Source of the DNA: Shewanella cutis
GTDB lineage: Bacteria > Pseudomonadota > Gammaproteobacteria > Enterobacterales > Shewanellaceae
Reading direction: 5' to 3'
Assembly: GCF_022410515.1 (NCBI RefSeq)
Contig: NZ_JACSDI010000017.1
Coordinates: 20,355-84,354 of the forward strand
Length of the DNA: 64,000 nt
Both the position numbers and the translations under genes were made by a program. The stretch's first letter is position 1; each line of letters opens with the position of its first letter. The notes under the pieces were generated by a model. The model did no database searches and was not told where the DNA came from. It worked only from the letters and a program-made list of their open reading frames with translations. This document shows, piece after piece, positions 1 to 8,411 of the stretch.

Positions 1-568
1 TTCCATCCGGCTCGAGTAACTTAGTCACATCGATCTCAATCAGTAGGTTACCAATCGCGAGGAAGAAAGTGATGATCATCCCACCGAGCATAATGGTTGT
101 TATGCGATCGACAGCCTTAGTGCTAATCAACACGATACAGGCGAGCACCACCGCAAACACTAATCCGGCAACACTTTGGGGTAGCTCAACCCCCATCCCT
201 TGTAGGCTATGGTTTACTATCGAACCACCACCGCTGATATAGGCGTAGGTTAAGATGTAGAGCACAAAGGCGATAGAAACCCCGTTCACTATACGCCAGA
301 ACTGGCCAAGGGTTTCCTTGGTGAGGGTATCGAAACTTGCGCCTGGCTCGAAATGTAAATTGGTTTCGAGCAGCAACAGCCCCGACATCAACATACAAAA
401 CCAAATACCCAGCAACATCAATATCGAATAGCCAAACCACATGCCTGAGCCAACAACGGGCAATGAAAACATCCCAGCCCCGACTGTGGTACCGGCAATA
501 ATCATGGCGCCACCGAGCAGAGACTTACCTACCGGCTTATTTTTAGCCGCATTCATATGGTTAGCCAT
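1..568 (-). CDS. Aromatic amino acid transporter, TyrP/Mtr type (partial, 3' end outside window)
   Basis: The minus strand encodes an uninterrupted 189-residue N-terminal part of a membrane permease that continues past position 1. Residues 15-45 contain a glycine-rich first helix (GGAMIIAGTTVGAGMFSLP) characteristic of the hydroxy/aromatic amino acid permease (HAAAP) family, followed by further hydrophobic helices. The family imports tyrosine or tryptophan with protons across the inner membrane; which substrate this one takes cannot be told. The start at 568 overlaps the plsB stop by 8 bases (ATGGCTAA) and has a GGAG about 10 bases upstream; a second in-frame ATG lies at 556. The overlap suggests co-transcription with plsB. 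Confidence 0.85.
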   Translation of the reverse strand, partial: MANHMNAAKNKPVGKSLLGGAMIIAGTTVGAGMFSLPVVGSGMWFGYSILMLLGIWFCMLMSGLLLLETNLHFEPGASFDTLTKETLGQFWRIVNGVSIAFVLYILTYAYISGGGSIVNHSLQGMGVELPQSVAGLVFAVVLACIVLISTKAVDRITTIMLGGMIITFFLAIGNLLIEIDVTKLLEPDG

Positions 569-2990
569 TAAACGATTGCTCCGCGGTCACGCTGGCGACT
601 ATCGTTTGTCTCACCGAGGCTCTTAGTAAATTATTGGCTTGATCTCTAATACGCTCGACATCGGATTTATCTTCTTTACCAGAGAAATAACCTAATTCTT
701 TTAGTTTAACACTCAAGGTGTTATAGAGTTTTTTATCGTAAAACTCAGGCGCGGTAATACCATGCAACGCCCCTAAACGTTGAGCCAGCAGATGGCTTTC
801 AGACTCAAGATCTGAGCGTTCCATTTTAGGTCTATGGGCAAGTAAATTGAAAATAATCGCATAGCGTTGCAATGTTTCGTTGACGCTTCCGGCCAACAAT
901 AGCATTTGGCTCGCGCGCTCAGTCGCAACCGACAATAGCTCGGTTTCTTCAACTAAACCTTGCTCAATAAACAGATCCAACACCTGATCCACGTAGCTTG
1001 GGAGATCTTTGATCCCCATGAATAACTCAGCCTTCAACAGCGGATAGAAGTCGTTCACAACGCCAAAGATTTGCGCCCTTGAAATCTGTTTATTGTTGAT
1101 TAAACAGCTCGCAATTAACGACGGAATAATAAATAGGTGAATAATATTATTACGATAGTATGTCATTGATATTGCTTGTTTCTCATCAATTGACACTATT
1201 TCACCTAAAGGATCGGCGCTGATGGAAAACTTATTGAGCTCAAGTCCTTGCTGCACTAAATGCTTGCCATCACCTTCAGCCACTGAAGTAAACGAAGTGT
1301 AAGGCACACGCTTAAGCAGAGTTAGGTACAAATCTAACTGACGCTCTAACAAACAACGCTCCAACGCATTTTGCTCAGACGCCAGCAACACTAAACTGGT
1401 TAACGTGATAGAGCTGGCCGCGGCGGCATCATTAATGCGCGTCATCACCCGATTAGCCAATACGTTAACCGCAGGGGTTAACCATGTCGGTTTTTGCTCT
1501 GGATCATCAGCCACTTCAGTGCGCCAGTTTGGCGCGGTTTCATTCAAGAAGTTCTGCAATGTAATCGGCTCACCAAAGTTGACATAACCTTGGCCAAAAT
1601 TACCTAATTTACGAATAGCACCAAAGACTTGCCATACAGACTCTTTCTGCTTTTTCTTACCGCTCAGCTCTTTATGATAGGTTGCCACTTCCATCACGTG
1701 ATCGTAACCTAAATACACAGGCACTAAGGTGACGGGGCGTTCAATGCCTCGCAGCACACTGTTTATTGTCATCGCAATCATACCCGTTTTCGGTGCCAAC
1801 AAACGCCCTGTGCGAGAACGGCCCCCTTCGGAGAAATACTCCACCGAATATCCCTTAGCAAACAGCTGATCGAGGTATTCACGGAACACGGCCGTATAAA
1901 GTTTATTGCCGTTAAAACTACGGCGGATAAAGAAAGCACCGCCACGGCGGAATAACGGCCCCGCAGGCCAGAAGTTTAAGTTGATGCCCGCAGCAATATG
2001 CGGCGGCACCATACCTTGGTAATACAAAATGTAGGATAACAGCAGGTAATCCATATGGCTGCGATGACATGGCACATACACAATCTCATGGCCATCGTGG
2101 TGTAATTGTCGAATTTGCTCGGCACCTTTGATATTGATACCGCTGTATAACTTGTTCCATAACCAAGTGAGGAAACGCTCGGCAATCCGCACTAGGCTAT
2201 CTGAATAATTTGCAGCGATTTCATCAAGATATTCAATGGCGGTTTCACGCGCTTGGGTTTCGGAAATCTTCTTACTGTTCGCTTCTTCTTGAATCGCCTT
2301 ACGTAAGGATTCAGATTTAAGCAGAGAATCGAATAACGCCTGACGATTGGGCAACACAGGACCCGTCATCACCTTACGTTGGCGGCGAAAATGTACCCTA
2401 GCCACTCGAGCCAATTTGTGGGCAATACCCATATCGGTACCATGCTCATCAGCCATGTAGCGCAGTGACACAGCATTGGAAAACTGCACAAAGTTGTGAC
2501 GACCTAAAAATAGAATCATCAAACATTTACGTAACCAAGTAGGATTTTCGCGCTCCAGCACCGCGGCCTTCATTGTGTCATCTTCTTTACCAGGAGTACG
2601 ACCCCAATACAGACTGACAGGTACCAGTTGAATATCTAACTCAGGCTTCTCTTTATGCACCGCCAACAGGCGCATAAAACATTCTAGGAAAGGCTCGTTA
2701 CTCGCACGATCACCAAATAACGGTTTACGCCCTTCAAGGCACACCACACGAGGCGCCACTACGCCATTAACTACTAAAGGCTCGTAGGGGCTTGGCAAAC
2801 CAAGCTTAGCGGTGATCTCGCTTAAAGCCGCAATATCACTGAGGGATTCTGTTTTCATTACATAGGCGAGCGGTCTGGAGGCATCCAGATTCAGATCAGC
2901 AAAGGGATCCTGCGGCACAACAATGGTGTGCACTAAGTATTTTTGGATCCAGCGTAATGATTTCAACCAAAGAGAGTCTTGTTTAGGCAT
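561..2990 (-). CDS. plsB: Glycerol-3-phosphate 1-O-acyltransferase PlsB
   Basis: This inner-membrane enzyme acylates glycerol-3-phosphate at sn-1, the first step of phospholipid synthesis. The 809-residue length matches gammaproteobacterial PlsB. The acyltransferase block I HxxxxD motif is present as HRSHMDYL (about residues 309-316), followed by the AGINLNFWPAG segment, the FFIRRSF block, the EGGRSRTG block with the substrate-binding residues, and the VPVYLGYD block IV. The start at 2990 opens with MPKQDSLW. It is transcribed away from lexA, with a 161-base intergenic region between the two starts, and is followed directly by the aromatic amino acid transporter gene. Confidence 0.97.
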   Translation of the reverse strand: MPKQDSLWLKSLRWIQKYLVHTIVVPQDPFADLNLDASRPLAYVMKTESLSDIAALSEITAKLGLPSPYEPLVVNGVVAPRVVCLEGRKPLFGDRASNEPFLECFMRLLAVHKEKPELDIQLVPVSLYWGRTPGKEDDTMKAAVLERENPTWLRKCLMILFLGRHNFVQFSNAVSLRYMADEHGTDMGIAHKLARVARVHFRRQRKVMTGPVLPNRQALFDSLLKSESLRKAIQEEANSKKISETQARETAIEYLDEIAANYSDSLVRIAERFLTWLWNKLYSGINIKGAEQIRQLHHDGHEIVYVPCHRSHMDYLLLSYILYYQGMVPPHIAAGINLNFWPAGPLFRRGGAFFIRRSFNGNKLYTAVFREYLDQLFAKGYSVEYFSEGGRSRTGRLLAPKTGMIAMTINSVLRGIERPVTLVPVYLGYDHVMEVATYHKELSGKKKQKESVWQVFGAIRKLGNFGQGYVNFGEPITLQNFLNETAPNWRTEVADDPEQKPTWLTPAVNVLANRVMTRINDAAAASSITLTSLVLLASEQNALERCLLERQLDLYLTLLKRVPYTSFTSVAEGDGKHLVQQGLELNKFSISADPLGEIVSIDEKQAISMTYYRNNIIHLFIIPSLIASCLINNKQISRAQIFGVVNDFYPLLKAELFMGIKDLPSYVDQVLDLFIEQGLVEETELLSVATERASQMLLLAGSVNETLQRYAIIFNLLAHRPKMERSDLESESHLLAQRLGALHGITAPEFYDKKLYNTLSVKLKELGYFSGKEDKSDVERIRDQANNLLRASVRQTIVASVTAEQSFNG

Positions 2991-3106
2991 TATTCTTATG
3001 CAATGTAAGTACGTTCATTAGCCCAATAGAATACCAGATTCTAGGGAATATTCGCTAATACTCTCCAATCCCGTTAAAAAGTGGTTAATACTTGCACTAT
3101 GAATAA

Positions 3107-3126
3107 TACTGTATATACTAACAGTA
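3107..3126 (+). promoter_or_regulatory. LexA box 1 upstream of lexA
   Basis: The sequence TACTGTATATACTAACAGTA has the CTG-N10-CAG core (CTG at 3109-3111, CAG at 3122-3124) of the gammaproteobacterial SOS operator and lies 26 bases before the lexA start. LexA is known to repress its own gene through two tandem boxes, as seen here. Confidence 0.93.
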
Positions 3127-3145
3127 ACTGTATAGAAAAACAGGA
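3126..3145 (+). promoter_or_regulatory. LexA box 2 upstream of lexA
   Basis: A second CTG-N10-CAG core (CTG 3128-3130, CAG 3141-3143) follows the first with a centre-to-centre spacing of 19 bases. It ends 6 bases before the start codon and overlaps the ribosome binding site AGGAAAG, so a bound repressor would cover both promoter and translation start. Confidence 0.9.
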
Positions 3146-3151
3146 AAGATC

Positions 3152-3772
3152 ATGAGACCCTTGACGCCACGCCAAGCTGAAATTTTAGAGCTGATTAAAC
3201 GTAATATTGCCGAAACAGGCATGCCACCCACTCGGGCCGAAATAGCCACCCGCTTGGGTTTTAAAAGTGCAAATGCCGCTGAAGAACACCTTAAGGCATT
3301 GGCAAAGAAAGGCTGCATCGAGATCATGCCCGGCACATCCCGCGGGATCCGTCTCCCTGTTGAGGAAGAAGATAACAGTGAAACAGGACTGCCACTCATA
3401 GGTCAAGTGGCTGCAGGCGAGCCCATTCTCGCTCAAGAACACGTAGAACAGTATTACCAAATCGATCCTAGTATGTTCCACCCGACAGCCAATTTCTTAC
3501 TGCGCGTTAAGGGTGACAGTATGAAAAACATCGGCATCCTCGAAGGTGATCTGCTCGCTGTTCATAAAGTACAACAAGCTCGCAATGGACAAGTCGTCGT
3601 TGCTCGCGTAGACGATGATGTAACAGTCAAACGCTTTGAAAAAAAAGGAAATGTAGTCTATCTACATGCCGAAAATGAAGACTATTCACCCATTAAAGTC
3701 GATTTGAGTTTCCAAAGTTTAACCATTGAAGGGCTCGCCGTAGGGGTGATCCGCAACGGAGATTGGCTATGA
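3152..3772 (+). CDS. lexA: SOS response repressor and self-cleaving protease LexA
   Basis: LexA represses DNA damage genes and cleaves itself when stimulated by RecA filaments. The 206-residue protein has the N-terminal winged helix (residues 1-65, with TGMPPTRAEIA), the Ala-Gly cleavage site in VAAGEP, the catalytic serine in GDSMKNIGI and the catalytic lysine in DDVTVKRF, and ends GVIRNGDWL as in the Escherichia coli protein. AGGA at 3142-3145 is the ribosome binding site. Two LexA boxes precede it. The stop overlaps the start of the next gene (ATGA), so lexA and the sulA-like gene form one SOS operon. Confidence 0.98.
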   Translation: MRPLTPRQAEILELIKRNIAETGMPPTRAEIATRLGFKSANAAEEHLKALAKKGCIEIMPGTSRGIRLPVEEEDNSETGLPLIGQVAAGEPILAQEHVEQYYQIDPSMFHPTANFLLRVKGDSMKNIGILEGDLLAVHKVQQARNGQVVVARVDDDVTVKRFEKKGNVVYLHAENEDYSPIKVDLSFQSLTIEGLAVGVIRNGDWL

Positions 3773-4281
3773 ACAAACTATTAGGTAATGCCCCGCGTCA
3801 CCCCGGTTTATGGCTCGATACTGTTCGGGACGCAGATAGTGATTGGCAGCATACGCCAATTGTCACTATGCCAACCCAGAGCCAAGGCCGCCAAGAACTG
3901 ACACAACTGAGCAAACAACTGGCCCAACTGAGCCAACAGGGAAGATGGATCGTGTTGATTAATCCACCCAGTATTGGTTACAAGCAGCTATTGGCAAATG
4001 CAGGCGTCCGTATGGATCGAGTGTTACTGGTGCACGCAAAAGATGAAGTCGAAACCCTGTGGGCAATGGAAAAAGCCTTAATCAGCGGTACTTCTAGTGC
4101 TGTGATAACTTGGAGCCATGCCCTCGATGCCCGCGACAATCGTCGTTTACAAATTGTAGCAAAGAGCGCTCGTGCAATGGGAATAGTGCTCGAAGGTACA
4201 ACAATTGACTTGCCTTCAGATGCCAATCTCACACAATCCACCAAATTTACTCAACCCGCTTTTTTCAGCTCTGTTCATTAA
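3769..4281 (+). CDS. sulA: SulA-like cell division inhibitor
   Basis: SulA blocks FtsZ polymerisation during the SOS response. The 170-residue protein has the family length and architecture of a RecA-like fold without ATP-binding residues. The segments RWIVLINPPSIGYKQLLANAGV and VLLVHAKDEVETLWAMEKAL correspond to the conserved SulA core that contacts FtsZ. The ATG at 3769 overlaps the lexA TGA stop, which favours this start over the TTG at 3763. It has no promoter of its own that I can see and should be expressed from the two LexA boxes in front of lexA. A hairpin terminator follows at 4314. Confidence 0.85.
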   Translation: MNKLLGNAPRHPGLWLDTVRDADSDWQHTPIVTMPTQSQGRQELTQLSKQLAQLSQQGRWIVLINPPSIGYKQLLANAGVRMDRVLLVHAKDEVETLWAMEKALISGTSSAVITWSHALDARDNRRLQIVAKSARAMGIVLEGTTIDLPSDANLTQSTKFTQPAFFSSVH

Positions 4282-4313
4282 AATTTCGTACTCCGTATTT
4301 AGCCTTGAAAGCC

Positions 4314-4342
4314 GCCTCACCAATGAAAGTGAGGCTTTTTTT
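4314..4342 (+). terminator. Rho-independent terminator of lexA-sulA
   Basis: A 7-base-pair stem GCCTCAC / GTGAGGC (4314-4320 and 4329-4335) with an 8-base loop is followed by seven T residues (4336-4342), 33 bases after the sulA stop. Confidence 0.93.
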
Positions 4343-4684
4343 GGCAATTTTTCAGACAATTAGAAAAAGAAGTGATCTTGATCAATTTTCAAACAGCAAG
4401 TATGGTTGATTAAGGCGTGGATAATAAATCGCCAGTTTAGGCGTAGATATCGAGTTTTTATCGAACATCACTCGCCCAAACAAATTGAGAAGAATGGGTT
4501 TATTCAGCAGTATGTGCCAGTGTGGCTAATACCAGCAGTAACAATACTTGATCATAAGTAAGCCGCCAACGCACGTTGAAGTCAGAAACACTTTTTTGGG
4601 AACTGAAGAGTTTGCATAGAGTTGAGACTTACTGTGTTGCTCTTCTTTGTAGTTGCTATTCGCAATTGGCAGAGGAGAAATCTT
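4343..4684 (+). promoter_or_regulatory. Upstream region of the caa3 oxidase operon with an FNR/CRP-like site
   Basis: This 342-base gap separates the sulA terminator from ctaC. At 4372-4385 it carries GTGATCTTGATCAA, which matches the FNR/EtrA consensus TTGAT-N4-ATCAA in 9 of 10 defined positions and also resembles a CRP half site. A second smaller palindrome-like stretch, ACTTGATCATAAGT, lies near 4545-4558. It should contain the oxidase operon promoter; no clear -10/-35 pair was assigned. Confidence 0.5.
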
Positions 4685-6226
4685 GTGAAGCAATGGTTGT
4701 ATTGTTTACTCGTGGTGCTATTCGCCCCACCGTTGGCCGCATCGGACATGCGGTACAACATGACACCTGGCGTAACAGAAATCAGTGGCAAGGTATACCA
4801 CTTGCACATGACGATTCTGTATATCTGCTGCGCGATAGGCTTAGTGGTTTTTGGCGTGATGATTTATGCCATGATCAATCACAGAAAATCCAAGGGCGCG
4901 GTCGCCTCTCACTTTCACGAAAGCACTAAAGTTGAAATTGCTTGGACGGTAATTCCGTTCGTCATTTTGATTTTGATGGCTATTCCAGCAACTAAAACGC
5001 TTATTGCAATGGAAGACCCTAGCAATGCCGATCTAACGGTCAAAGTGACGGGCTCCCAATGGAAATGGCATTATAGCTACTTCGACCAAGATATTGAGTT
5101 TTACAGTATTCTCGCCACACCAAGACCTCAAATTGAAGGAAATGAGGTTAAAGGTGAGCATTACTTACTCGAAGTAGATAAACCCCTTGTTCTGCCGGTA
5201 AATAGAAAAATTCGTTTTTTGATGACCTCTGAAGATGTTATCCATTCATGGTGGGTACCTGATTTTGCAGTGAAAAAAGATGCGAATCCTGGGTTTATCA
5301 ACGAGGCTTGGACACGTATCGACAAACCCGGTATTTATCGCGGTCAATGCGCCGAACTTTGCGGTAAAGATCATGGATTTATGCCCATAGTTGTCCAGGC
5401 ACTTCCTGAGGCGGAATTTGATGCTTGGGTCAAAGAGCAAAAGCAAGCAGCCAATGCCGCGGCACAAGCCGCACAAGCTTCACTATCCAAAACCCTGAGT
5501 AAAGAAGAGCTGATGACGCAGGGCGAACAAGTTTACCTTGGCCACTGCGCAGCCTGCCACCAACCGAATGGCGAAGGTCTTAAAGGCGTATTCCCACATC
5601 TTAAAGGCAGCCCGATTGCAGTGGGCCCGCTCGGTGCTCATATTGAAATTGTGCTCAATGGTAAAGCGGGTACGGCGATGCAAGCCTTTAGCAAGCAATT
5701 GACTACACAAGAAATTGCCGCAGTGATTACCTATGAGCGTAATGCTTGGGGAAATAACACGGGTGATGCTGTACAGGCTAAAGACGTTGATGCCCATCAA
5801 TCAGCTGGCAGTAGCAATACTTCTTCTGCAACAACGGCTGCCACACAAGTTCCTCAAGCTGCAACCCATTCAGTAGAACCCGTGATAAATGTCGATCCCG
5901 CTAGCCTTCCCATGCTCAGTCATGAAGTGCTAATGGCCGAAGGGGAAAAAGTCTATGTCACTTTCTGTGCAGCTTGCCACCAAGTCACTGGTGCAGGCAT
6001 GCCCCCCGCCTTCCCAGCACTCGTTGGCAGTGCTATTGCAACAGGCCCAGTCGCCAATCACATCGACATAGTGGTTCAGGGTAAAACGGGCACAGCCATG
6101 CAGGCATTTGGTAAACAACTCTCCCCGCAACAGCTTGCTGCCGTGATTACCTATGAGCGCAATGCATGGGGCAATAATACTGGCGATACAGTGCAACCCG
6201 CTGATATTGCTCGCCATGGACAGTAG
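4685..6226 (+). CDS. ctaC: Cytochrome c oxidase subunit II with two fused cytochrome c domains (caa3 type)
   Basis: Subunit II accepts electrons at the binuclear copper A centre and passes them to subunit I. I chose the GTG at 4685 because AGAGGAG at 4671-4677 is well placed and the product then starts with a clean signal peptide ending at AAS. Two membrane helices follow (about residues 36-60 and 80-100). The copper A motif is CAELCGKDHGFM near residue 228. Two class I cytochrome c domains come after it, with heme sites CAACH near residues 283 and 429 and distal methionines in TAMQAF. The two heme domains are near copies of each other, both containing AVITYERNAWGNNTGD. A doubly hemylated tail is longer than in most caa3 oxidases, which have one. 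Length 513 residues; the gene is 9 bases upstream of ctaD. Confidence 0.95.
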   Translation: MKQWLYCLLVVLFAPPLAASDMRYNMTPGVTEISGKVYHLHMTILYICCAIGLVVFGVMIYAMINHRKSKGAVASHFHESTKVEIAWTVIPFVILILMAIPATKTLIAMEDPSNADLTVKVTGSQWKWHYSYFDQDIEFYSILATPRPQIEGNEVKGEHYLLEVDKPLVLPVNRKIRFLMTSEDVIHSWWVPDFAVKKDANPGFINEAWTRIDKPGIYRGQCAELCGKDHGFMPIVVQALPEAEFDAWVKEQKQAANAAAQAAQASLSKTLSKEELMTQGEQVYLGHCAACHQPNGEGLKGVFPHLKGSPIAVGPLGAHIEIVLNGKAGTAMQAFSKQLTTQEIAAVITYERNAWGNNTGDAVQAKDVDAHQSAGSSNTSSATTAATQVPQAATHSVEPVINVDPASLPMLSHEVLMAEGEKVYVTFCAACHQVTGAGMPPAFPALVGSAIATGPVANHIDIVVQGKTGTAMQAFGKQLSPQQLAAVITYERNAWGNNTGDTVQPADIARHGQ

Positions 6227-6235
6227 GGGATTAAG

Positions 6236-7828
6236 ATGAGCACACTGACTCAAGATCAAATTGCCGCCCATGATGAACATCATCACGGTGCACCCAAAGG
6301 CATCATGCGCTGGATACTCACGACTAACCATAAAGATATTGGCACTCTGTATTTATGGTTTAGCTTTATTATGTTTTTAACCGGTGGCGCGATGGCCATG
6401 GTGATCCGCGCCGAACTCTTTCAGCCCGGATTACAACTCGTTGAACCTAACTTTTTTAATCAGATGACCACGGTTCATGGGCTGATTATGGTATTTGGCG
6501 CGGTAATGCCCGCCTTTACGGGGCTCGCGAATTGGCTGATCCCCATGATGATTGGGGCACCTGATATGGCGCTACCGCGGATGAATAACTGGAGTTTTTG
6601 GATCCTCCCATTCGCCTTTACCATTCTACTTAGCTCATTGTTTATGGAGGGAGGCGGCCCCAACTTTGGCTGGACCTTCTATGCACCACTCTCGACCACT
6701 TATAGCCCTGACAGCACAGCGTTATTTGTGTTCTCCATCCATATTATGGGCATCAGCTCGATTATGGGTGCGATCAACGTGATCGTGACCATAGTCAACC
6801 TACGCGCACCAGGCATGACTTGGATGAAGCTACCGCTATTCGTCTGGACTTGGTTGATTACCGCCTTTTTGCTTATCGCCGTCATGCCCGTACTCGCGGG
6901 TGCGGTCACTATGGTATTAACCGATAAGTTTTTCGGCACTAGCTTCTTCGAGGCCGCTGGCGGTGGTGATCCCGTGATGTTCCAGCATATTTTCTGGTTC
7001 TTCGGTCACCCCGAGGTTTACATCATGATTTTGCCGTCCTTTGGCATCATATCCGCCATCGTACCGGCCTTTAGCCGCAAACCATTATTCGGCTATGCGT
7101 CCATGGTGTATGCGACTGCCAGTATTGCGATTCTGTCCTTCCTCGTGTGGGCGCACCATATGTTCACCACTGGTATGCCGGTGTTTGCCGAGTTGTTTTT
7201 CATGTATTGCACTATGTTGATTGCAGTACCCACCGGAGTAAAAGTGTTTAACTGGGTGGCAACCATGTGGCGTGGCTCCCTCAGTTTTGAAACCCCAATG
7301 TTATTCGCGGTGGCCTTTATTATCCTGTTCACTATTGGCGGCTTCTCTGGTTTGATGCTCGCTATAACCCCCGCTGACTTCCAGTATCACGACACTTACT
7401 TTGTCGTAGCTCACTTCCATTATGTGTTAGTGACAGGTGCAATTTTTTCCATTATGGCGGCAGCTTATTACTGGCTCCCCAAATGGACCGGCCATATGTA
7501 CAGCGAAAGGTTAGGCCAATGGCATTTCTGGTGTTCAGTCATTTCGGTCAACGTGTTGTTTTTTCCGATGCATTTCTTAGGTCTTGCGGGAATGCCAAGG
7601 CGTATCCCCGATTACTCGATTCAATTTGCCGATGTAAACCAAATCGTCTCGATTGGGGGTTTTGCCTTTGGTCTATCTCAGCTGATTTTCCTCGTACTGG
7701 TAATTAAGTGTATCCGAGGTGGTGAAAAGGCCCCCGCCAAGCCATGGGAAGGCAGCGAAGGCCTAGAGTGGACGCTGCCAAGCCCCGCACCCTACCACTC
7801 TTTCACCACGCCACCCGAGGTGAAATAA
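6236..7828 (+). CDS. ctaD: Cytochrome c oxidase subunit I (aa3 type)
   Basis: This is the catalytic subunit that reduces oxygen to water and pumps protons. The 530-residue protein has about 12 membrane helices. The heme a ligand region TTVHGLIMVF, the copper B and crosslinked His-Tyr motif FFGHPEVYIMILP, the adjacent two-histidine motif VWAHHMF, and the heme a3/a ligand motif DTYFVVAHFHYVL are all intact. The glutamate in GHPEV is the end of the D proton channel. GGGGATTAAG just before the ATG is the ribosome binding site. It follows ctaC closely and precedes ctaG by one base. Confidence 0.98.
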   Translation: MSTLTQDQIAAHDEHHHGAPKGIMRWILTTNHKDIGTLYLWFSFIMFLTGGAMAMVIRAELFQPGLQLVEPNFFNQMTTVHGLIMVFGAVMPAFTGLANWLIPMMIGAPDMALPRMNNWSFWILPFAFTILLSSLFMEGGGPNFGWTFYAPLSTTYSPDSTALFVFSIHIMGISSIMGAINVIVTIVNLRAPGMTWMKLPLFVWTWLITAFLLIAVMPVLAGAVTMVLTDKFFGTSFFEAAGGGDPVMFQHIFWFFGHPEVYIMILPSFGIISAIVPAFSRKPLFGYASMVYATASIAILSFLVWAHHMFTTGMPVFAELFFMYCTMLIAVPTGVKVFNWVATMWRGSLSFETPMLFAVAFIILFTIGGFSGLMLAITPADFQYHDTYFVVAHFHYVLVTGAIFSIMAAAYYWLPKWTGHMYSERLGQWHFWCSVISVNVLFFPMHFLGLAGMPRRIPDYSIQFADVNQIVSIGGFAFGLSQLIFLVLVIKCIRGGEKAPAKPWEGSEGLEWTLPSPAPYHSFTTPPEVK

Positions 7829-7829
7829 C

Positions 7830-8411
7830 ATGCAAAACCAACCCAATCAGCCCAACATCAAGTCAAACCGTAAGCTTATCAGCCTACTGGTGTTGGGCTG
7901 CCTTGCGATGTTTGGCTTTGGGTTTGCATTGGTGCCACTCTACGATGTGCTGTGCGAAAAACTGGGGATTAATGGCAAAACCTCTAATACCGCCAGTAAT
8001 TACCAAGCAATTACGGTAGATAAGAACCGTGTGGTGACTGTGGAGTTTATCTCACAGGTATCAACGGGCATGCCGTGGAAGTTTGAGCCACAAACTAAAC
8101 GGCTCGATGTGCATCCAGGTGAACTGATCCACACGACATTTTTAGCGCAAAACTTATCGAATAGGCTGATTGTGGGTCAGGCGATACCATCAGTTTCACC
8201 TGGGCAAGGGGCGGCCTACTTCAATAAAACCGAATGTTTTTGCTTTAACCAACAACACTTAGCGGCAGCGAGTCGCGCTGAGCTGCCGTTGATTTTCTTC
8301 GTGGACCCTCAATTGCCTGAGTCGATCCACACCTTAACCCTCTCTTACACCCTCTACGACATTACCGACAAGCAGTTAGCGTCTGCCATAGAGCAAGGAG
8401 CTGCAAAATGA
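7830..8411 (+). CDS. ctaG: Cytochrome c oxidase assembly protein CtaG/Cox11
   Basis: Cox11 delivers copper to the copper B site of subunit I. The 193-residue protein has one N-terminal membrane helix (about residues 15-37) and a periplasmic beta-sandwich domain. The copper-binding CFCF motif occurs in KTECFCFNQQHL near residue 133, and the conserved VPLYDVLCEK follows the helix. The start is one base after the ctaD stop, and the end overlaps the ctaE start by four bases (ATGA), so it is translationally coupled to both. Confidence 0.95.
   Translation: MQNQPNQPNIKSNRKLISLLVLGCLAMFGFGFALVPLYDVLCEKLGINGKTSNTASNYQAITVDKNRVVTVEFISQVSTGMPWKFEPQTKRLDVHPGELIHTTFLAQNLSNRLIVGQAIPSVSPGQGAAYFNKTECFCFNQQHLAAASRAELPLIFFVDPQLPESIHTLTLSYTLYDITDKQLASAIEQGAAK

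Noticed and set aside
441..626. Plus-strand ORF of 61 codons over the transporter and plsB ends
   Set aside because: It is antisense to two well-supported genes and shows no family signature.
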